Source: an uncultured Selenomonas sp. (GTDB taxonomy: Bacteria; Bacillota; Negativicutes; Selenomonadales; Selenomonadaceae). From it: a stretch of 11,909 nucleotides of DNA. Where the stretch lies: NCBI GenBank assembly GCA_905373085.1, contig CAJPRR010000061.1, positions 1 to 11,909 of the forward strand, written 5' to 3'. Below are positions 1 to 6,683 of the stretch, in pieces (within the stretch, counting starts at the first letter, position 1; each line of letters starts with the position of its first letter). The notes under the pieces are model-generated. The model searched no databases. It was not told the origin of the DNA and worked only from the letters and a program-made list of their open reading frames with translations. The position numbers were made by a program, and so were the translations under genes.

Positions 1-914
1 CGCAGTTCGAGGGGCAGACGAAGACGAAGCTCGGCAATTCCGAGGTGCGCGGCATCGTCGATTCCATCGTGACCGAAGGGCTGACCGAGTATTTCGAAGA
101 AAATCCCGCCATCACGAAGAAGGTCATCGAAAAGGCGATCATGGCGTCCCGCGCAAGGGAAGCGGCCAGAAAGGCGCGCGAGCTGACGAGGCGCAAGAAC
201 GCGCTCGAAGTGTCGAGCCTGCCCGGAAAGCTCGCAGACTGCTCTATAAAAGATCCCGAGCAGGCGGAAATCTACCTCGTAGAGGGCGACAGTGCCGGCG
301 GCTCGGCGAAGCAGGGACGCGACCGCCGCTTTCAGGCGATCCTGCCCTTGCGCGGCAAGATATTGAACGTCGAGAAGGCGCGTCTTGACAAGATCTTCGC
401 CAATGCCGAGATCCGCACGATGATCACGGCGTTCGGCACGGGCATCAGCGACGACTTCGACATCGCAAAGCGCCGCTACGGCAAGATCATCATCATGACC
501 GACGCCGACGTCGACGGTTCGCATATCCGCACGCTCCTCTTAACCTTCTTCTACCGCTACATGAAGCCGCTCATCGAGCGCGGCCACGTCTACATCGCGC
601 AGCCGCCGCTCTACCAGATCCGCAAGGGCAAGAAGCACTGGTACACCTACAGCGACGACGAGCTGGCGCAGAAGCTCAACGAAGTCGGCAGGGACAACGC
701 GACCGTGCAGCGCTACAAGGGCCTCGGCGAGATGAATCCCGAGCAGCTTTGGGAAACGACGATGGATCCCGAAGGCAGGACGATGCTCCAGGTGCGCATG
801 GAAGACGCCGAAGAAGCCGACGAGCTTTTCACGATTCTCATGGGCGACAAGGTGGAGCCGCGCCGTCAGTTCATCGAAGAGCACGCCAAGCATGTGCGGA
901 ATCTCGATATTTAA
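1..914 (+). CDS. gyrB: DNA gyrase subunit B, C-terminal part (partial at the left edge)
   Basis: This is the C-terminal half of the ATP-driven type II topoisomerase subunit that partners GyrA to introduce negative supercoils. The reading frame runs open from base 3 (QFEGQTKTKLGNSEVRG, a typical GyrB segment), so the start lies outside the window; the apparent GTG at 45 is internal. The TOPRIM domain is clear: EGDSAGG at bases 282-302 carries the catalytic glutamate, and DADVDGSHIR from base 501 carries the metal-binding aspartates. The family C-terminal motif YKGLGEMNPEQLWETTMDP follows, and the protein ends LDI after a normal GyrB tail, so nothing is missing at this end. GyrA, often the next gene, is not present here; a DUF4143 ATPase gene follows instead. 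Function and family are certain. Confidence 0.97.
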   Translation, partial: QFEGQTKTKLGNSEVRGIVDSIVTEGLTEYFEENPAITKKVIEKAIMASRAREAARKARELTRRKNALEVSSLPGKLADCSIKDPEQAEIYLVEGDSAGGSAKQGRDRRFQAILPLRGKILNVEKARLDKIFANAEIRTMITAFGTGISDDFDIAKRRYGKIIIMTDADVDGSHIRTLLLTFFYRYMKPLIERGHVYIAQPPLYQIRKGKKHWYTYSDDELAQKLNEVGRDNATVQRYKGLGEMNPEQLWETTMDPEGRTMLQVRMEDAEEADELFTILMGDKVEPRRQFIEEHAKHVRNLDI

Positions 915-926
915 AGATGTATAGAT

Positions 927-988
927 AAAATGGAATCCATTCCTTCAAAATCATGGTATAATGATGAAGAAGGAATGGATTCCATTTT
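927..988 (+). promoter_or_regulatory. 20-bp perfect inverted repeat enclosing an extended -10 promoter (possible operator pair and/or gyrB terminator)
   Basis: Arms 927-946 and 969-988 are perfectly complementary, with a 22-base loop. The loop holds TGGTATAAT at 954-962, a perfect extended -10 element pointing at the ATPase gene, with a start expected near 969. Each arm also contains a near-symmetric 13-mer (AATGGAATCCATT at 929-941 and its reverse complement at 974-986), centred about 45 bp apart. That places one dyad over the -35 region and one just after the expected start, a common repressor geometry. The right arm runs into T985-T990, so as RNA the structure could also terminate gyrB transcription. 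The sequence shows the repeat and the -10; the regulatory role is inference. Confidence 0.6.
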
Positions 989-998
989 TTATTCTTAT

Positions 999-1006
999 GA
1001 AAGGAG
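999..1006 (+). promoter_or_regulatory. Ribosome binding site of the ATPase gene
   Basis: GAAAGGAG lies 6 bases before the ATG at 1013 but only 3 bases before the ATG at 1010. This favours the second of the two adjacent ATG codons as the start. Confidence 0.6.
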
Positions 1007-1012
1007 ACAATG

Positions 1013-2239
1013 ATGAAACTGATCGAGCGTGCATCCTATATGGATTTCCTGCAGCGCAATCGTGAGCGTCCCATCATCAAGGTGGTGTCGGGCGTGCGCC
1101 GCTGCGGCAAATCCACGTTGTTTTCCCTCTATCAGCAATATCTGTTGCAAGATGGCGTAGCGGAGGCGCAGATCCATGTCATCAATTTCGAAGATCTGGC
1201 CTTTGAGGAACTGCAGGAGTATCACGCCCTGTATCGCTATGTATGCGAGAGGCTCGTGCCGGGAAAGTGGAATTACGTCTTTCTCGATGAGATTCAGCAT
1301 GTGCCGCAGTTTGAAAAAGCCGTGGACAGTCTCTTCATCAAGGAAAAAGTGGACATCTATATTACGGGATCGAACGCCTATTTCATGTCGAGCGATCTTG
1401 CTACTCTGCTTTCGGGACGTTATGTGGAGCTTCGTATGCTTCCCTTGTCCTTTCGTGAATTCTGCAGCCGCGAAATGCTACAAGAAAGATTCAGCCTGCG
1501 GGAGTTGTACGAAAAGTATACGAGGGAGAGTTCCTTTCCCTACGCCGTGCAGCTTGGAGGGAAGGAAAAGGACATCAACGAGTATATGCAAGGCATCTAT
1601 AGCACGATTCTTTTGAAAGATGTCGTGGCACGTCTGCGCATTGCCGACGTCAAGATGCTCGAAAGCGTCACGAAGTATCTCTTCCTCCATGTAGGAAGCC
1701 TGCTCTCTCCCAGGAAAATTGCAGATTCCATGACGAGTGCGGGAAGAAAGATAGATGCCAAGACGGTGGAGCGATACTTGCAAGGTCTGCAGGACGGTCT
1801 TCTCGTCTATCAGGCCGATCGCTTCCATCTTGTAGGCAAAGAAGTGCTGCGCATCAATCCGAAATATTATGTCGTCGATGTCGCCATGCGCTTCTTCCTC
1901 ATCGGCAGGAAGGGACGGGATACGGGTCATGTGCTGGAAAACATCGTTTACTTGGAGCTTTTGAGGCGCGGCTATCGTGTCTACGTTGGCGCACTGTCGA
2001 AAGGCGAGGTCGATTTCGTGGCGCAGGATGAAATCGGGCAGATTTACATCCAAGTGGCAGAGTCGACCCAACAGCCGGAGGTCCTAGAGCGTGAGCTGAG
2101 ATCCCTGCGAGCCATCAAGGACAACTACCCGAAAATCCTGCTGACCCTGGATGAAGTGAATGCGACAGCGGATTACGACGGCATAAAGAAGAAGAATGTC
2201 CTGCGCTGGCTGTTGGAAGAGGAAGAGAAAGGAGAATAA
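1013..2239 (+). CDS. AAA family ATPase with DUF4143 domain
   Basis: This 408-residue protein has the standard layout of the AAA_14/DUF4143 family. The P-loop is GVRRCGKST (27-35), Walker B is YVFLDEIQ (88-95), the sensor-like motif is TGSNA (118-122) and a GRY motif follows (135-137). A winged-helix-like middle lies around 220-268 (LSPRKIADSM, then TVERYLQGLQDGLLV). The C-terminal DUF4143 part has ENIVYLEL (309-316), GEVDFVA (331-337) and YIQVAES (345-351), which resembles a PD-(D/E)XK nuclease fold. The family's cellular role and substrate are not established. The gene stands alone, with its own promoter and a terminator behind it, between gyrB and a convergent operon. Its base composition is visibly more AT-rich than gyrB or dnaX, suggesting acquisition by transfer. 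All key ATPase residues are intact. The start was chosen from ribosome-site spacing. Confidence 0.88.
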   Translation: MKLIERASYMDFLQRNRERPIIKVVSGVRRCGKSTLFSLYQQYLLQDGVAEAQIHVINFEDLAFEELQEYHALYRYVCERLVPGKWNYVFLDEIQHVPQFEKAVDSLFIKEKVDIYITGSNAYFMSSDLATLLSGRYVELRMLPLSFREFCSREMLQERFSLRELYEKYTRESSFPYAVQLGGKEKDINEYMQGIYSTILLKDVVARLRIADVKMLESVTKYLFLHVGSLLSPRKIADSMTSAGRKIDAKTVERYLQGLQDGLLVYQADRFHLVGKEVLRINPKYYVVDVAMRFFLIGRKGRDTGHVLENIVYLELLRRGYRVYVGALSKGEVDFVAQDEIGQIYIQVAESTQQPEVLERELRSLRAIKDNYPKILLTLDEVNATADYDGIKKKNVLRWLLEEEEKGE

Positions 2240-2246
2240 GAATAAG

Positions 2247-2291
2247 AATAAGGCTGTGCAAACGTCTCTATGACGTCTGCACAGCCTTATT
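2247..2291. terminator. Hairpin terminator between convergent genes
   Basis: The outer stem is 14 bp (2247-2260 with 2278-2291), then one mismatch, then an inner 5-bp stem (2262-2266 with 2272-2276) and a 5-base loop. It lies 7 bases after the ATPase stop and 18 bases from the dhaM stop, so it can serve both strands. The flanking T-tracts are broken in both directions. Its arm AAGGCTGTGCA recurs in the terminator at 11162-11212. Confidence 0.8.
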
Positions 2292-2309
2292 TGCTGGAAA
2301 GGGGATACC

Positions 2310-2696
2310 CTATATTTCAATCTTATGCATATCACGCGCTTGCTGCATCTTTTCCGCCAAGTCTTCGAGTGCGGTTCCTGCTGCAGATTCGACAGCAGCG
2401 AGGACGACGCCTTCGACGAGCGGGGCGTCGATGAGCTTGAGGCGTCGGTCTGGCATGGATTCGACGACCATTTCCGCCGTCATGACGGCGCTGCCCATAT
2501 CCATGAAGAGGGCGACGCCGTCGTCTGCGTACGCATCTTCAATGGCGGCGGCGATTTTCTCGTAGCTCGTGCCGAGAGTGCCGTCGTCCGTGCCTCCTGC
2601 GGCGACGATCGTCACGTCGCGTGCCATCATCTTTGCGACTTCGGCGACGCCTTCGGCAAGCTTTTTGCTGTGAGAAACTACGATGATGCTGAACAT
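2310..2696 (-). CDS. dhaM: PTS-dependent dihydroxyacetone kinase, phosphotransferase subunit DhaM
   Basis: DhaM passes phosphate from the PTS protein HPr to the ADP held by DhaL. The 128-residue protein is a single EIIA-mannose-type domain: MFSIIVVSHSKKLAEG places the phosphorylated histidine at residue 9, and the GGTDDGTLGTS and LFMDMGSAVMTAEM segments are typical of the fold. It has no HPr-like or EI-like extension of the kind found in E. coli DhaM, so it matches the short form known from low-GC Firmicutes and needs free HPr from elsewhere in the genome. A strong ribosome site (AAGGAGG) precedes the ATG. It lies 11 bases after dhaL and ends the minus-strand operon at the shared terminator. 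Function is well supported by sequence and by its partners. Confidence 0.93.
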   Translation of the reverse strand: MFSIIVVSHSKKLAEGVAEVAKMMARDVTIVAAGGTDDGTLGTSYEKIAAAIEDAYADDGVALFMDMGSAVMTAEMVVESMPDRRLKLIDAPLVEGVVLAAVESAAGTALEDLAEKMQQARDMHKIEI

Positions 2697-2707
2697 ATTT
2701 TTCCTCC

Positions 2708-3328
2708 TTACATGGCGTCCGCCATAGCGCGCAGCATGAAGGAGGAGGAGACGGCGCCCGGATCTCTGTGGCCGAGGCTGCGCTCGCCGAGGTAGCTCGC
2801 ACGTCCCTTGGTGGCGACGAGATCCTTCGTGCGTTCCGCTCCCTGCTCGGCTGCTGCCGCAGCGTCGAGCAGGGCCTCCTTGAGACTCTTTTTCGCCCGT
2901 ATGGCTTCACTCATGGCACGCTCGGCAGGGCAGAGGGCGTCGAGCATGGTCTTTTCCCCTATGGTCGACTTGCCGCGCATCTTTATGCCTGCGACGGAAG
3001 CGGAAAACGCTGCGAGGAAATCTTCAGCAGAAAGCTTCATCTTCCCTTTGAGCGCGTCGCCCGCCTTCATGAAAGCTGTGCCGTAGAGAGCGCCTGAGGC
3101 GCCGCCGACACTCGATACGATCGCCATGCCGATGCCCTTGAATATGGCGCCGCTGTCCTTTTCAATGAGCGCGGGGATCTTTTCCATCACGGCTTTCGCA
3201 CCGCGTGCCATGTTGATTCCGTGATCTCCGTCGCCGATGGCGTTGTCGAGTTCGGTCAAGGTGTCCTTCTCCGCCTCGATCTTTTCAGAAATCGCCTTCA
3301 TGATTTCCAGCAGCTTTTTCGTATCCAT
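2708..3328 (-). CDS. dhaL: PTS-dependent dihydroxyacetone kinase, ADP-binding subunit DhaL
   Basis: DhaL (206 residues) carries a tightly bound ADP that is rephosphorylated by DhaM and donates phosphate to dihydroxyacetone on DhaK. DNAIGDGDHGINMARG places the magnesium-binding aspartates at 28, 33 and 35. GGASGALYGTAFMKAG (75-90) and KSTIGEKTMLDAL follow, and the C-terminal ATKGRASYLGERSLGHRDPG is the family signature. A longer reading from 3343 adds five residues, but AAGGAG lies inside that extension, 6 bases before the ATG at 3328, so the shorter start is preferred. The gene sits between dhaK (54 bases upstream) and dhaM (11 bases downstream). No ATP-dependent DhaK-DhaL fusion is present, which agrees with the PTS-dependent type. 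Confidence 0.95.
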   Translation of the reverse strand: MDTKKLLEIMKAISEKIEAEKDTLTELDNAIGDGDHGINMARGAKAVMEKIPALIEKDSGAIFKGIGMAIVSSVGGASGALYGTAFMKAGDALKGKMKLSAEDFLAAFSASVAGIKMRGKSTIGEKTMLDALCPAERAMSEAIRAKKSLKEALLDAAAAAEQGAERTKDLVATKGRASYLGERSLGHRDPGAVSSSFMLRAMADAM

Positions 3329-3334
3329 ATAGCG

Positions 3335-3340
3335 CTCCTT
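3335..3340 (-). promoter_or_regulatory. Ribosome binding site deciding the dhaL start
   Basis: AAGGAG on the minus strand lies 6 bases before the ATG at 3328. It falls inside the alternative N-terminal extension starting at 3343, which argues against the longer form. Confidence 0.7.
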
Positions 3341-3382
3341 CATTCATTGATGGTTCTTTCTTTCCATCCCTCTGCCATTTTC

Positions 3383-4372
3383 TTATTTCTTCCAGGCAAG
3401 CGTGTCCGCCTTGGCGTCGTAGAGACGCTTCATGTTCTCGTCAAGGCGCAGGAGAGACAGGGAGAAGCCCGCCATCTCGATGGCCGTCATATAGTTGCCG
3501 ACCATCGTGTCGTAGACCTTGACGCCCTTTTCCTTCATGTAATCCTGCACGAAATCGTTGATGATGTAAAGCTCCATCAACGGGGTAGCTCCCATGCCGT
3601 TGACGAGGACGGCGACTTCTCTGCCGCTGTAGTCGAGGTCGGCAAGAATGGTATCAAGGAGTCTCTTGGCCGCCTCATTGGCCGAGAGCATCTTCTCGCG
3701 GCTCGTGCCAGGCTCGCCATGGATGCCGATGCCGATCTCAACTTCGTCGTCAGCGAGCGTGAAGCCGTGCTTTCCGGCGGCGGGGACGGTGCACGGGGCG
3801 ATTGCCATGCCCATCGAGCGGACATTTTTGATGACGTGCTCGGCACATGCTTTGACCTCGGCGAGAGAGGCGCCCTCTTCGGCACGCGCTCCTGCGATCT
3901 TATGGACGAAGATCGTGCCGGCGACGCCGCGCCTGCCCGTCGTATAGAGGCTGTCCTTGACGGCGACGTCATCGTTGACGATGACGTAGTCGGCATGAAC
4001 GCCTTCCTCTTTCGCCATGTCGATCGCCATCTCGAAGTTCAGGACGTCGCCCGTATAGTTCTTGACGATGGCGAGGACTCCCGCCTCGGTGGCGACGGCC
4101 TTGATTCCTTCATAGATCTGATCGGGCGTCGGCGAGGTGAAAACGGACCCTGCCACGGCGCAGTCGAGCATGCCTTCTCCGACGTAGCCGCCATGCGCCG
4201 GTTCGTGACCGCTGCCGCCGCCGGAGACGAGCGCCACCTTCCCTTCCTTTTTCGGCGTGCGCACGATGATGTTTCCTTCGTCGAGCTTTCGGAGCTTTTT
4301 CGGCGCCGCCTTGGCAAGGCCCTCGATCATCTCGCGCTCGACGTCGTCCACCTTGTTGATGAGCTTCTTCAT
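3383..4372 (-). CDS. dhaK: PTS-dependent dihydroxyacetone kinase, substrate-binding subunit DhaK
   Basis: DhaK (329 residues) binds dihydroxyacetone covalently and presents it to DhaL-ADP-phosphate, giving dihydroxyacetone phosphate for glycolysis. The signature GGGSGHEPAHGGYVGEGML begins at residue 51. With the start at 4372, His56, Asp109 (YTGDVLNF) and His218 (EIGIGIHGEPG) fall at the numbers used for the E. coli active site, where His218 forms the hemiaminal bond to the substrate. This supports the chosen ATG over a TTG-initiated extension reaching 4444, which would overlap the preceding gene. AAAGGCGG lies just upstream as ribosome site. The gene starts 50 bases after the phosphohexomutase stop; I see no terminator in that gap, so the two may share a transcript. 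No DhaR, DhaS or glycerol dehydrogenase gene is adjacent. Confidence 0.95.
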   Translation of the reverse strand: MKKLINKVDDVEREMIEGLAKAAPKKLRKLDEGNIIVRTPKKEGKVALVSGGGSGHEPAHGGYVGEGMLDCAVAGSVFTSPTPDQIYEGIKAVATEAGVLAIVKNYTGDVLNFEMAIDMAKEEGVHADYVIVNDDVAVKDSLYTTGRRGVAGTIFVHKIAGARAEEGASLAEVKACAEHVIKNVRSMGMAIAPCTVPAAGKHGFTLADDEVEIGIGIHGEPGTSREKMLSANEAAKRLLDTILADLDYSGREVAVLVNGMGATPLMELYIINDFVQDYMKEKGVKVYDTMVGNYMTAIEMAGFSLSLLRLDENMKRLYDAKADTLAWKK

Positions 4373-4422
4373 GGATGTACCGCCTTTCTTATCTCTTTCA
4401 TCTGGAATGGATGGGGGTTCAA

Positions 4423-5934
4423 TTATTTCTGAAATGCGCTGCAATCGAGTGAATCAAAGCCTTCGAGCAGTTTTCTGACCTTTTCGGCGATAGCGAGGAC
4501 GCCGCCCTTTTCGCGGCTTTCGATGTTCAGCGGCATGTTCGGGTCGTGCAGCGACATGCGCAGGAGCGCCCAGCCGTCGGGGAATACGAGCCGCACGCCT
4601 TCGTAGGACGGTTCGGCCAGCTTGATGCCATTTTCCTTGGCGCGTTGAGCGAAGGCCGCGAGGACGTTTGCTGCATAATCCTTGGCATCTTCTTCGCCTT
4701 GGATTTTCAAGCGGTATTCGCGGCTTTCCAGTGGATATGCGAGCTTTTCGATGAGCGAGCGAAGCGTGCGCCCTTCCCTCTTTGCCTTGGCTGCTGCGAT
4801 GAGGAGCTTCACGGCGAGATACGCGCCGTCGTCAAGGTAATAGTTTTCGGAAAGTGCGCCATGACCCGATGTTTCGATGGCAAGCGGCGATACCGTTCCT
4901 TCTTCGTTGAGGCGCATGCATTCGTTGATGACGTTCTTGTAGCCGCGCTTGAAGCGATGGTGACGGAGGTGCAGTTCATTTTCCAGGAAGTCGGTCAGCT
5001 CGTCGGAGGTGATGGAATCCGTGACGATCGTCGACTTCGGATATTCGGGCGCCAAGATGGCCGCCATCATGGCGATGAGCGCGTTGCGGCTAATTTCCTC
5101 GCCCGTGGGCAGGACGGCGCTCATGCGGTCGACATCGGTATCAAAGATCAGGCCGAGATCGGCATGGCTTTCGAGGACGGCTCTAGAGATGGCCGTCATC
5201 GCCTCGCGGTTCTCGGGGTTCGGGATATGGTTCGGAAACATGCCGTTCGGCTCCAAGTAGCGGCTGCCCGTGGTATCTGCTCCCAGCGGGGCGAGCACCT
5301 TCGTGGCAAAGAAACCGCCGCTGCCGTTGCCGGCGTCGACCGCGATGCGCATGCCGGCAAGAGGCTTCTCTTCGGGTGCGGCGGAAAGCCCCTCGCGAAT
5401 CTTCTTCTGCAGATGGGCGGCATAGACGGCGATGAGGTCGAACGTCTCGGCCTCTTTTTCGTCTCCTTGAACCGGGGGATTCTTCGAGGCATAGGAAAGA
5501 ATCTTCTTGATGTCGCTCGCTTCCAAGCCTCCCTTTTCGGTGAAGAACTTCATGCCGTTTCGGTTGTAGGGCAGATGGCTCGCCGTGATCATGATGGAGC
5601 CGTCCGCTTTTGTCTCATCGAAGAGAATGGACATGAACATCGCGGGCGTGGAGGATAGGCCGCAGTCGAGCGCCCTTGCGCCGCGGGAAAGAAGAGCGGA
5701 AAGTATGGCACGCTTCAAGGAGGGCGCGGAAATGCGCGAGTCGTGTCCGACGGCGATCGTCATCTTTGCCGCTTTCCTGCCGCTTTTTTCTTCCAGTAAA
5801 TCCAAGAAACCGCCCGCGATGCGGCCTGCGACCTCTTCCGTAAGATTGACAGGCTCCTCGGCCACGCCGGCCATGGCCACGCCGCGCACGTCGCTGCCGT
5901 TCTGCAGCTTCATCCATTCTTTTTCCGCGATCAT
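4423..5934 (-). CDS. Phosphohexomutase (phosphomannomutase/phosphoglucomutase superfamily)
   Basis: This 503-residue protein belongs to the alpha-D-phosphohexomutase superfamily, which moves phosphate between C1 and C6 of hexose phosphates. The four conserved sites are visible: TASHLPYNRNGMKFF with the phosphorylated Ser119, the metal loop DTDVDR (265-270), the sugar loop ETSGHGAL (354-361), and a C-terminal phosphate-binding region RMSLHDPNMPLNIES. The metal loop and phosphate loop differ from the usual DGDGDR and RxSNTEP forms, so the protein belongs to a divergent branch; I recall similar motifs in plant plastid and cyanobacterial relatives. Substrate (mannose, glucose or other hexose phosphate) cannot be set from sequence alone. 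The start has a strong ribosome site (AGGGGGGA, 6 bases before ATG) and an extended -10 promoter just upstream. It follows the SIS isomerase gene by 33 bases. Confidence 0.9.
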   Translation of the reverse strand: MIAEKEWMKLQNGSDVRGVAMAGVAEEPVNLTEEVAGRIAGGFLDLLEEKSGRKAAKMTIAVGHDSRISAPSLKRAILSALLSRGARALDCGLSSTPAMFMSILFDETKADGSIMITASHLPYNRNGMKFFTEKGGLEASDIKKILSYASKNPPVQGDEKEAETFDLIAVYAAHLQKKIREGLSAAPEEKPLAGMRIAVDAGNGSGGFFATKVLAPLGADTTGSRYLEPNGMFPNHIPNPENREAMTAISRAVLESHADLGLIFDTDVDRMSAVLPTGEEISRNALIAMMAAILAPEYPKSTIVTDSITSDELTDFLENELHLRHHRFKRGYKNVINECMRLNEEGTVSPLAIETSGHGALSENYYLDDGAYLAVKLLIAAAKAKREGRTLRSLIEKLAYPLESREYRLKIQGEEDAKDYAANVLAAFAQRAKENGIKLAEPSYEGVRLVFPDGWALLRMSLHDPNMPLNIESREKGGVLAIAEKVRKLLEGFDSLDCSAFQK

Positions 5935-5966
5935 GAAAATCCCCCCTACGGCTTTTTTTTCAACAT

Positions 5967-5975
5967 ATTATACCA
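5967..5975 (-). promoter_or_regulatory. Extended -10 promoter before the phosphohexomutase gene
   Basis: TGGTATAAT on the minus strand is a perfect extended -10 element, and its TATAAT contains the TAA stop of the SIS isomerase gene. No good -35 is visible (ATGACG lies 19 bases upstream). It could drive the phosphohexomutase and dha genes separately from the upstream genes. The same 10-mer ATGGTATAAT occurs in the promoter at 953-962. Confidence 0.45.
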
Positions 5976-6669
5976 TATTTGTGGAATGATTCGTCATCTG
6001 TTCTTCTTCTTTGTTTTCTGCATCGCCGAAAAATTCCTGCTCTGCCGCTATGCAGAGCGCGTGGTAGATCGGCAGATGAAGCTCCTGTATGCGGTACGTT
6101 TCCTTGTCGGGCACGGCGAGGAGGATGTCGGTCAGGGCGCGCAGCCTGCCTCCGCCCATGCCCGTCAGGGAGATGACGGAGATGCCGAAGGCGCGAGCAA
6201 CCTGCGCGGCATAGAGAACATTCTGCGAATTGCCCGACGTGCTGATGGCGAGAAGGACGTCGCCCTCCTTTCCCATGCCGAATACCTGCTGGGCAAAGAC
6301 GAGGTCGGGCGCCTGGTCGTTGGCGAATGCCGTGCCAAGGGCGATCTGATTGACGAGGGAGAGGGCGGGCAGGGCTTCCTGCAGGTTCTCGATAAGGTAT
6401 GCCGCATCCTCAGGGCAGGCGTTTAGGAGCTTCTGCCTATGTTCCTCTTTCAGGCGGCGCGGCAGAAGGAATCCCTTCATGAGTTCGCCCGTGATGTGTT
6501 CGGCGTCCGCCGCGCTGCCGCCGTTGCCGCATACGAGCAGCTTGCCGCCATTCCTGTAGCATTCGACGATCATCTCGACGGCCGCCTTCAGCGGCTCTTC
6601 CATGGCGGCGAGCGCCGGGTAGCGCTCGATCAGATGGTCGATGGCGGCCAGTGTCTTTTCTTTTGCCAT
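5968..6669 (-). CDS. SIS-domain sugar-phosphate isomerase, GmhA/DiaA-like
   Basis: The 233-residue protein is a single SIS domain of the phosphoheptose isomerase group, which in GmhA converts sedoheptulose 7-phosphate to D-glycero-D-manno-heptose 7-phosphate for LPS. CGNGGSAADAEHITGEL (47-63) and STSGNSQNV (143-151) bind the sugar phosphate. RIQELHLPIYHALC near 193-206 matches the GmhA helix carrying the catalytic histidine (here His198), and a glutamate lies near 57-62. It is longer than E. coli GmhA because of an insert around 70-100 and a charged C-terminal tail. DiaA-like replication proteins share the fold, but the retained histidine favours an enzyme. The ATG at 6669 has GAGGG 5 bases upstream; a start at 6681 is possible but lacks one. 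No other heptose gene is visible here, so the exact substrate is open. Confidence 0.85.
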   Translation of the reverse strand: MAKEKTLAAIDHLIERYPALAAMEEPLKAAVEMIVECYRNGGKLLVCGNGGSAADAEHITGELMKGFLLPRRLKEEHRQKLLNACPEDAAYLIENLQEALPALSLVNQIALGTAFANDQAPDLVFAQQVFGMGKEGDVLLAISTSGNSQNVLYAAQVARAFGISVISLTGMGGGRLRALTDILLAVPDKETYRIQELHLPIYHALCIAAEQEFFGDAENKEEEQMTNHSTNMV

Positions 6670-6683
6670 AATGTCCCTCATTT

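Noticed and set aside
4403..4411. GGAATGGAT-like bases before dhaK resembling the arms at 927-988
   Set aside because: Only about nine bases match and there is no dyad partner, so it is treated as chance.
3221..4432. 403-residue plus-strand open frame across dhaL and dhaK
   Set aside because: It lies antisense to dhaL and dhaK, which have clear motifs and active-site residues. Long antisense frames are expected from the GC-rich third codon positions; there is no ribosome site or recognisable domain.
4546..5658. 370-residue plus-strand open frame
   Set aside because: Antisense shadow of the phosphohexomutase, with no domain or start signal of its own.
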